6,340 bases of DNA, taken from positions 1 to 6,340 of the forward strand of contig DNQL01000093.1 in assembly GCA_003500765.1 (NCBI GenBank), written 5' to 3'. Of the stretch, positions 1-4,600 are shown piece by piece. This DNA is from Elusimicrobiota bacterium. GTDB taxonomy: Bacteria; Elusimicrobiota; Elusimicrobia; Elusimicrobiales; UBA9959. The first letter of the stretch is position 1. Each line of letters opens with the position of its first letter. Below the pieces are notes generated by a model. That model saw only the letters and a list, made by a program, of their open reading frames with translations. It searched no databases and was not told where the DNA came from. The position numbers were made by a program, and so were the translations under genes.

Positions 1-129
1 GGCCCCGGCCCCGGGCGCGAGACCGCGGTGCGCGCCGTCGCGGCTTCCGGCATACACGTCGTCTCCATAAAGGACGTCACGCCTATACCGCATAACGGCT
101 GCAGGCCCCCGAAAGCCCGCCGCGTCTAA
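1..129 (+). CDS. rpsK: 30S ribosomal protein S11, C-terminal end (5' truncated by window)
   Basis: The first 42 codons in frame 1, ending at TAA 127-129, encode the C-terminal part of ribosomal protein S11. S11 is a small-subunit platform protein that contacts 16S rRNA near the decoding region together with S7 and S18. The stretch starts with GPGPGRE, continues through a conserved [17 protein letters not shown] segment and ends in the basic tail ARRV, which is the family's most recognisable region. The start and about two thirds of the protein lie upstream of the window. The gene is intact as far as seen. A 30-base gap with a good Shine-Dalgarno site separates it from rpsD, matching the classical alpha-operon order (rpsM-rpsK-rpsD-rpoA-rplQ). 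Confidence 0.97.
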   Translation, partial: GPGPGRETAVRAVAASGIHVVSIKDVTPIPHNGCRPPKARRV

Positions 130-159
130 GCAGAACAGAGAATAAAGGAGAGATTTGAA

Positions 160-801
160 ATGTCACGCTATACTGGTCCCAGCTGCAAAAGGTGCCGCAA
201 GAAGGGCACGAAGATGTTCCTCAAAGGCGCGAAGTGCACGACGAACTGCGTCGTGGACCGCGAGAAGGCGGCCGAGAAAGGCCGTAAGTTCGGCGGCGGC
301 GGAAAGTTCCAGCCGAAGATGTCCGACTACGGCAAGCATCTCAAAGAGAAGCAGATCGCGCGCTTCAGCGCCCAGATAAACGAGGCGCAGTTCCGCCGCT
401 TCTTCGCCAAGGCCTCCAAGGAAAAGGGGCAGACCGGCACCGCGCTGCTCCGGATGCTGGAGACCCGCCTGGACAATATAGTACGCAGGCTCGGTTTCGC
501 CGCCTCGCTAAAGGCCGCCCGCCAGCTGGTCAACCACGGCCACGTGAAGGTCAATCACAAGACCCTTACGATCCCTTCCGCCCTGGTCAAGCCGGGCGAC
601 AGCGTTTCGATCGCCCCCAAGACGGCGGAGACCCTGCTGGTGAAGCAGGGCCTCGAGAGCGCCGACAAGTCCAACGCCCGCCCCAGCTTCCTCTCCTTCG
701 ACCCCGCGTCGTTGACCGGCAAGCTGCTGCGCTGGCCCGACAGGGCCGAGATGTCCATCAACGTGGACGACCAGCTCATCGTCGAATTCTACTCCAAGTA
801 A
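160..801 (+). CDS. rpsD: 30S ribosomal protein S4
   Basis: This 213-residue protein is ribosomal protein S4, a primary 16S rRNA binder that nucleates assembly of the small-subunit body; in some bacteria it also represses its own operon. The start MSRYTGPSC is typical, and AAGGAG at 145-150 sits nine bases before ATG 160. Residues 9, 12, 26 and 30 are cysteines (CX2C-X13-CX3C), so this is the zinc-knuckle type. SDYG is at 55-58, followed by LKEKQ. The S4 RNA-binding fold spans about 101-151 (ETRLDNIVRRLGFA, then ARQLVNHGHVKVN). The C-terminus LIVEFYSK is canonical. Two oddities: residues 45-48 are four glycines, from a GGC/GGA codon run, where most S4 proteins carry PGxHG, and the usual YGVxExQF stretch reads SAQINEAQF. 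Length is near the family norm of about 200-210. Identity is certain; the consequences of the differences are unknown. Confidence 0.97.
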   Translation: MSRYTGPSCKRCRKKGTKMFLKGAKCTTNCVVDREKAAEKGRKFGGGGKFQPKMSDYGKHLKEKQIARFSAQINEAQFRRFFAKASKEKGQTGTALLRMLETRLDNIVRRLGFAASLKAARQLVNHGHVKVNHKTLTIPSALVKPGDSVSIAPKTAETLLVKQGLESADKSNARPSFLSFDPASLTGKLLRWPDRAEMSINVDDQLIVEFYSK

Positions 802-822
802 GGAACCCGGAGGCTTTTACAA

Positions 823-1800
823 ATGACCCAGACTTTCGCCAAGGAACTGATAATACCGGAAACCCTCAAGACCGAGGGAGAGGCCGGCGCCTACGCCAAG
901 TTCATAGCCGAGCCTTACGAGCGCGGCTACGGGCACACGATAGGCAACTCGCTGCGCAGGATACTGCTCTCCAGCCTGGAGGGCGCCGCCGCCGTGGCCG
1001 TCCGCATCCGCGGGGCCAGGCACGAGTACTCGACCATCAACGGGGTGCACGAGGACGTGATAAACATCCTCCTCAACCTCAAGAAACTGCGCGTCCGCCT
1101 GACTTCGGAGACCCCCGAGACCGTGCTGATCACCGTCTCCGGCAAGCGCCAGGTGAAGGCCTCCGACATAAAGACCAGCGCCAATGTCGAGATAGTCAAT
1201 AAGGACCTCGTGATCTGCAACCTCGAGGCAGGCACTACCTTCGAGGCCGAGCTCGAGATCGCCAGGGGCTCCGGCTACCTTACCGCCGAGGAGGTCCGCG
1301 AGAAGATGAACCTGCCCGCGGACTTCATCCCCATGGACGCTCTGTTCTCCCCCGTGCAGAAAGTCAACTACAACGTGGAGAACGCCCGCGTGGGCCAGCG
1401 CACCGACTACGACAAGCTCGTGCTCGAGGTCTGGACCGACGGCACGCTCTCCCCGTCCGACGCCGTGAACAGGGCGACCTCGCTGCTGCGCCGCTCGATC
1501 ACGCCGTTCCTGCCCGCCGACGAGGCGCAGGCCGGCAGGGCGGAGGCCAAGCCGCAGGAAGCGGGCGCCGAGGGCCAGACCGGCGACAAGATCGACCAGG
1601 GAGTGGAGATGATAGAGCTCTCCTCCCGCGCGTCCAACTGCCTCAAGGTCGCCGGTATCCGCACCATCCGCGAGCTCGTGGAGAAGACCCCCGAGGACCT
1701 GCTCGCCGTTAAGAACTTCGGCCAGAAGTCGCTCGACGAGATACAGGAGAAGCTGCAGGGCATGGGCCTCTCGCTGGGCTCCAAAAAGTCAGAGGAGTAA
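823..1800 (+). CDS. rpoA: DNA-directed RNA polymerase subunit alpha
   Basis: This 325-residue protein is the alpha subunit of RNA polymerase. Its dimer seeds assembly of the core enzyme, and its C-terminal domain touches UP-element DNA and activators. The N-terminal domain covers about residues 1-230, with the dimer/assembly motif GHTIGNSLRRILLSSLEG at 37-54 and GVHEDV at 74-79. A flexible Ala/Glu/Gln-rich linker runs about 231-258. The C-terminal domain (about 259-318) carries SSRASNCLK at 267-275; R269 aligns with the DNA-contacting Arg265 of the Escherichia coli protein, as does N272 with Asn268. The helix-hairpin-helix-like NFGQKSLDEI follows at 298-307, then GLSLG. GGAGG at 809-813 lies nine bases before ATG 823, and the gap from rpsD is 21 bases. 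Nothing is missing or broken. Confidence 0.98.
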   Translation: MTQTFAKELIIPETLKTEGEAGAYAKFIAEPYERGYGHTIGNSLRRILLSSLEGAAAVAVRIRGARHEYSTINGVHEDVINILLNLKKLRVRLTSETPETVLITVSGKRQVKASDIKTSANVEIVNKDLVICNLEAGTTFEAELEIARGSGYLTAEEVREKMNLPADFIPMDALFSPVQKVNYNVENARVGQRTDYDKLVLEVWTDGTLSPSDAVNRATSLLRRSITPFLPADEAQAGRAEAKPQEAGAEGQTGDKIDQGVEMIELSSRASNCLKVAGIRTIRELVEKTPEDLLAVKNFGQKSLDEIQEKLQGMGLSLGSKKSEE

Positions 1801-1803
1801 GCT

Positions 1804-2151
1804 ATGATAAAAAATCTGGGCGCCAGGAAACTTTCCAAGACCGGCTCGCACCGGCGCGCGATGTTCTCCAACATGATCTCCAGCCTCCTTATGCACGAAA
1901 AGGTCACCACCACCGTGCCCAAGGCCAAGGAGCTCAAGCGCTTCGCCGAGAAGGTCATAACCGCCGCCAAGAAGGGCAATCGGACCTCCGTCCGCAGCTC
2001 GCTGCGCGGCAACCGCCAGGCCTGCGATAAGGTCCTGGAGACCATAGCCCCGCGCTACAAGGAGCGCAACGGCGGCTATACCAGGATACTCAAGCTGGGC
2101 CCGCGGCGCGGCGACGCGACCGAGATGGCGCTGGTAAAACTGGTGCAATAA
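1804..2151 (+). CDS. rplQ: 50S ribosomal protein L17
   Basis: This 115-residue protein is ribosomal protein L17, a large-subunit protein near the exit side of the ribosome. Recognisable parts are [16 protein letters not shown] near the N-terminus, the [14 protein letters not shown] segment at about 36-49, GGYTRI at about 90-95 and the C-terminal [14 protein letters not shown]. Its length is close to the usual bacterial L17 (about 115-130), without the longer tail found in some lineages. ATG 1804 lies three bases after the rpoA stop. Its Shine-Dalgarno site AGAGGAG (1791-1797) is built from the last rpoA codons, which suggests translational coupling. In most genomes L17 ends the alpha operon; here mreB starts one base later. 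Confidence 0.97.
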   Translation: MIKNLGARKLSKTGSHRRAMFSNMISSLLMHEKVTTTVPKAKELKRFAEKVITAAKKGNRTSVRSSLRGNRQACDKVLETIAPRYKERNGGYTRILKLGPRRGDATEMALVKLVQ

Positions 2152-2155
2152 AATG
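2142..2155 (+). promoter_or_regulatory. Weak ribosome binding site / coupled start of mreB
   Basis: The rplQ stop TAA (2149-2151) and the mreB ATG (2153-2155) are separated by one A. The only Shine-Dalgarno-like bases upstream are GGTG at 2142-2145, seven bases from the ATG; every other gene start visible here has a GGAG-type site. The arrangement points to re-initiation by ribosomes that have just terminated on rplQ. The start itself is well supported, because the next residues match the usual MreB N-terminus and lead quickly into DLGTANT. Confidence 0.6.
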
Positions 2156-3196
2156 TTCGACTACATCTTCAGCCTGTTCTCGAACGACATCGGGATAGAC
2201 CTCGGCACGGCCAACACGCTCGTCTACGTGAAGGGCAAAGGCATCGTGCTGCGGGAACCTTCCGTGGTCGCCAGCGACAAGAACAGGCGGAGGGTGCTCG
2301 CCGTGGGGAGCGAGGCCAAGCTGATGCTGGGCCGCACCCCGTCCAATATAGTCGCCGTGCGCCCGCTGCGCAACGGCGTCATAGCGGATTTCGAGTCCAC
2401 GCAGGAGATGATAAAGTATTTCATCAGGAAGGTTCACAACAGGCGCAGCCTCCTGCATCCGCGGATAGTTATAGGCATCCCCTCGGGCATAACCGAGGTG
2501 GAGAAACGCGCCGTCCAGGAATCGGCCGAGCAGGCCGGCGCCAGGGAAGTCCACCTGATCGAGGAGCCGATGGCGGCCGCGATAGGGTCGGACCTCCCGG
2601 TCTCCGAGCCGCACGCCAGCATGATCTGCGATATCGGCGGCGGCACCACCGAGGTCGCCGTGATATCCCTCGGCGGTATGGTCGTGGCCAAGTCCCTGGA
2701 CGTGGCCGGCGACGAAATGGACGACTGCATCGTGCAGTACTTCAGGCGCAAGCATAACCTCATAATCGGCGAGACCACGGCCGAAGAGGTAAAGATTCAA
2801 ATAGGATCGGTTTTTCCCTTAAAAGAAGAGAAGACTATCGAAGTAAAGGGCCGGGACCAGGCGAAAGGCCTGCCGAAGACGATACTCGTCACCTCGGAGG
2901 AGATACGCCAGGCCCTGATGGAACCCGTTCAGCTGATAGTTGACGTCATCAAGCAGGTGCTCGAAGAGACCCCGCCGGAGCTTTCCTCGGACCTCGTGGA
3001 CCGGGGCATGGTGCTCGCGGGCGGCGGCTCTCTTCTCAGGGGCTTTCCTGAGCTCATACGCCAGGAAACCGAGTTGCCTGTTCACAGGGCGGCCGATCCG
3101 TTAAGTTGCGTTGCTTTGGGATGCGGTAAGTATCTCGAAGAACTCGACAGGATTCAGCAGCGGCCCGAATTCCTGAAATCATACAGGCAGGACTGA
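2153..3196 (+). CDS. mreB: Rod shape-determining protein MreB (bacterial actin)
   Basis: This 347-residue protein is MreB, the ATP-binding actin homologue that forms short membrane-bound filaments and directs side-wall peptidoglycan synthesis. Family landmarks are in order and intact: phosphate-1 loop DLGTANT at 16-22, [14 protein letters not shown] at about 108-121, catalytic-region EEP at 137-139, phosphate-2 loop [11 protein letters not shown] at 160-170, and adenosine motif [10 protein letters not shown] at 288-297. The N-terminal MFDYIFSLF is short, hydrophobic and amphipathic-looking, as expected of a membrane-touching end. ATG 2153 lies one base after the rplQ stop. There is no strong Shine-Dalgarno site, only GGTG at 2142-2145 inside rplQ, so initiation probably depends on ribosomes finishing rplQ. 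Two stretches of unusually AT-rich codons occur (about 2785-2850 and 3100-3135). A hairpin-rich gap and mreC follow. Confidence 0.98.
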   Translation: MFDYIFSLFSNDIGIDLGTANTLVYVKGKGIVLREPSVVASDKNRRRVLAVGSEAKLMLGRTPSNIVAVRPLRNGVIADFESTQEMIKYFIRKVHNRRSLLHPRIVIGIPSGITEVEKRAVQESAEQAGAREVHLIEEPMAAAIGSDLPVSEPHASMICDIGGGTTEVAVISLGGMVVAKSLDVAGDEMDDCIVQYFRRKHNLIIGETTAEEVKIQIGSVFPLKEEKTIEVKGRDQAKGLPKTILVTSEEIRQALMEPVQLIVDVIKQVLEETPPELSSDLVDRGMVLAGGGSLLRGFPELIRQETELPVHRAADPLSCVALGCGKYLEELDRIQQRPEFLKSYRQD

Positions 3197-3200
3197 GCCT

Positions 3201-3220
3201 CGCCGGGGCCGGACCCCGCG
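3201..3220 (+). other. Hairpin 1 in the mreB-mreC intergenic region
   Basis: Five bases after the mreB stop, CGC (3201-3203) and GGGG (3205-3208) pair with CCCC (3214-3217) and GCG (3218-3220). This gives a seven-pair all-GC stem with one bulged C (3204) and a five-base loop CCGGA. An alternative longer-range stem pairs CCTCGC (3198-3203) with GCGAGG (3223-3228), which would also use up the left arm of hairpin 2. No U-tract follows, so it does not look like a classical terminator; it may stabilise the 3' end of mreB mRNA or lower readthrough. Confidence 0.6.
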
Positions 3221-3224
3221 AAGC

Positions 3225-3238
3225 GAGGACGAGTCCTC
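3225..3238 (+). other. Hairpin 2 in the mreB-mreC intergenic region
   Basis: GAGGA (3225-3229) and TCCTC (3234-3238) form a five-pair stem around CGAG. The bases that follow, TTTC (3239-3242), are too few Ts for a confident intrinsic terminator. The TCCTC arm is also complementary to GAGGA (3262-3266) of the mreC Shine-Dalgarno site, so it could act as a second anti-Shine-Dalgarno segment. The left arm overlaps the alternative stem described for hairpin 1, so these structures may exclude one another. Confidence 0.5.
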
Positions 3239-3246
3239 TTTCAGGC

Positions 3247-3273
3247 TTCGGGCCCTCCAAGGAGGAGCCCGGA
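3247..3273 (+). promoter_or_regulatory. Hairpin 3 enclosing the mreC Shine-Dalgarno site
   Basis: CGGGC (3249-3253) pairs with GCCCG (3267-3271), and CCTC (3254-3257) pairs with GAGG (3262-3265), with one bulged A (3266) and a CAAG loop. T3247-A3273 and T3248-G3272 can extend the stem to the A of the ATG. The GGAGGAG Shine-Dalgarno site (3261-3267) is therefore almost entirely inside a nine-pair, mostly GC stem directly before the mreC start. Seen in sequence: the inverted repeat and its overlap with the ribosome site. Inferred: reduced or regulated mreC translation relative to mreB, possibly relieved by an unfolding factor, temperature or a competing RNA pairing. Confidence 0.65.
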
Positions 3274-4127
3274 TGAACAGGGAAAAAGACCTGGCCAATT
3301 ACGCGCTGGCTTTTTTCGCCGCCGTTTCCTTCCTTCTTCTGATATTCCCTTCCACCCCGCTGGTCCATTCGGCCCGCCTGCTTTTCGGCTATTCCCTCTA
3401 TCCCATACTTGAGGGCTCGCGCCTGGATTACCGGCTGCGCAATGTCCCCGATAACGTGGCGAGGCTGGTCCGCACCGACCAGGAGAACCTGCGGCTGAAG
3501 GCCGAGCTGGCCGCGGCTACCCTTTCCGCCGGCCGCGCCGCCCACCTCGAGGCGGAGAACGAACGCCTCTCCGACATGATCTCTCTTTCGCGGGACGGCC
3601 GCTGGCGCGGCTCCTGGGCCCGCGTGATATCCAAGTCCCCCCGGGACTGGTTCGGTACCGTTTTTATAGACAAGGGAGCGGAACACGGGATCCGCCCGCA
3701 CGCCACCGTGCTGGCCATCGCCGGCGGCCGCCCGGTGCTGGCCGGCCGCGTGTTCGAGGTTTACCCTGGCTTTTCCAAGGTGATGCTGGTGACCAGCGAG
3801 CTCTCCTCCGTGATCTGCCGTCTCAGGGGCTCCGGCCACGAGGGTATGCTGGAAGGACGAGGTTCAAGGAGCCTGCGTCTCGGCTATCTGCAGGAGAAGG
3901 CCGTGCCGCAGGCGGGGGAGGAGATAGTCACTTCCGCCGGCGGACTGCTTTTCCCTCCCGGGATCCCGGTCGCTACGGTATCCGGTGCGGGCGAGAGGGA
4001 CGTCTCGATGAACCTTTTTAACGCCGCCGCCGAACCCGCGGTGGAGCCCGATTCCCTGCAGGAAGTCTACGTGGTCAACAGGGATTTCCCGACCGAGATC
4101 CGGAAGTATTCCGAGGAGGCGCCGTGA
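3273..4127 (+). CDS. mreC: Rod shape-determining protein MreC
   Basis: This 284-residue protein is MreC, a bitopic inner-membrane protein whose periplasmic part binds and activates the PBP2-RodA synthase complex. A short charged N-terminus (MNREKDLANY) precedes a single membrane helix at about 10-32. A coiled-coil-like region rich in Leu, Glu and Arg follows at about 62-105. The two beta-barrel domains contain the family segments ARVISKSPRDWFGTVFIDKG (116-135), EHGI, and GEEIVTSAGGLLFPPGIPVA (215-234). Length is typical (about 270-370). ATG 3273 has GGAGG seven bases upstream, but that site lies in a strong hairpin. The gene follows mreB after a 76-base gap, and its stop overlaps the mreD start by four bases. 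Confidence 0.95.
   Translation: MNREKDLANYALAFFAAVSFLLLIFPSTPLVHSARLLFGYSLYPILEGSRLDYRLRNVPDNVARLVRTDQENLRLKAELAAATLSAGRAAHLEAENERLSDMISLSRDGRWRGSWARVISKSPRDWFGTVFIDKGAEHGIRPHATVLAIAGGRPVLAGRVFEVYPGFSKVMLVTSELSSVICRLRGSGHEGMLEGRGSRSLRLGYLQEKAVPQAGEEIVTSAGGLLFPPGIPVATVSGAGERDVSMNLFNAAAEPAVEPDSLQEVYVVNRDFPTEIRKYSEEAP
4113..4127 (+). promoter_or_regulatory. Ribosome binding site and GTGA overlap for mreD
   Basis: GAGGAGG at 4113-4119, inside the last mreC codons, precedes GTG 4124 by four bases. This decides a GTG start, whose last two bases plus the next base form the mreC TGA stop (4125-4127). The spacing is short but workable, and the overlap favours coupled translation of MreC and MreD. Confidence 0.8.
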
Positions 4128-4600
4128 CTTTCCTTAAAGACGCCGGGTTCTTCCTCGTCCTCTCCGCCGCGCACTGGTGGCTGCACTGGTCTTTCCCGAT
4201 GGGCGGACTCGCCCCGAACCTCCTTTTTGCCGCAGCCTTTTCCTGCGCGGTTATAGGCGGGCCGGTGCGCGGAATAGCCCTGCCTTTCTTCTTCGGTCTT
4301 TACGCCGACGTGCTCGGCGCGGGGCTCGCCGGGTCCTGGGCCCTCATTTTCACCCTCATGGGCTACGCGGTGCAGGTCATGAAGCGCCATTTCGACCTTG
4401 ACAACCCCTTCTCCCAGTCGGCCGCGGCCCTGGTCCTGTCGCTGCTGTCACTGGCTGCCTATCAGTCCGCCTACATGACAATGGGAGGGCTCTCTCCGCT
4501 GCCGCTGCGTTCCATGCTTCTCGAACCGCCGATAAGCGCCCTGACGGTGCCTTTCGTTTTCGCCGCAGCGCGCCGCGCATGCGGGAGGCCCCGCCGGTGA
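4124..4600 (+). CDS. mreD: Rod shape-determining protein MreD
   Basis: This 158-residue, very hydrophobic protein is MreD, the multi-spanning inner-membrane partner of MreC in the elongasome. About five to six membrane segments are visible: roughly residues 6-22, 27-46, 48-66, 68-86, 98-118 and 133-149. Family features include the PNLL turn at 31-34, GLYADVL at 58-64 (the usual GLxxDxL pattern) and LMGYAV at 78-83. The size fits the family (about 160-180). MreD sequences are poorly conserved, so the call rests on topology, these motifs and position between mreC and PBP2. It begins with GTG inside the mreC stop and ends in a basic tail (ARRACGRPRR); its TGA overlaps the mrdA GTG. Confidence 0.9.
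   Translation: MTFLKDAGFFLVLSAAHWWLHWSFPMGGLAPNLLFAAAFSCAVIGGPVRGIALPFFFGLYADVLGAGLAGSWALIFTLMGYAVQVMKRHFDLDNPFSQSAAALVLSLLSLAAYQSAYMTMGGLSPLPLRSMLLEPPISALTVPFVFAAARRACGRPRR
4583..4600 (+). promoter_or_regulatory. Ribosome binding site deciding the mrdA GTG start
   Basis: GGGAGG at 4583-4588 lies eight bases before GTG 4597. An in-frame ATG at 4579 would add six residues (MREAPP), but it sits before this site and has no Shine-Dalgarno sequence of its own. GTG 4597 also recreates the GTGA stop-start overlap used at the mreC/mreD junction. The GTG is therefore preferred. Confidence 0.8.

Noticed and set aside
1407..2045. 212-codon minus-strand open frame opposite rpoA/rplQ
   Set aside because: It lies fully antisense to two certain genes, and its Ser/Arg/Leu-rich composition is typical of reverse-frame artefacts.
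2090..2800. 236-codon minus-strand open frame opposite rplQ/mreB
   Set aside because: It is antisense to conserved motifs of MreB and its composition is that of a shadow frame.
3106..3133. Sigma-70-type promoter late in mreB (TTGCGT and AAGTAT, 16 bases apart)
   Set aside because: Each box matches the consensus at only about half of its positions, so it is indistinguishable from chance.
3225..3242. Intrinsic terminator after mreB
   Set aside because: A short stem exists but only about three Ts follow, interrupted by C. mreC also continues the same functional operon.
3054..3839. 261-codon minus-strand open frame opposite mreB/mreC
   Set aside because: It is antisense to two recognised genes, Gly/Arg/Ala/His-rich, and shows no domain I recognise.
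4579..4599. Alternative upstream ATG start for mrdA
   Set aside because: It is in frame but has no Shine-Dalgarno site. The GGGAGG at 4583-4588 is correctly spaced for GTG 4597 instead.
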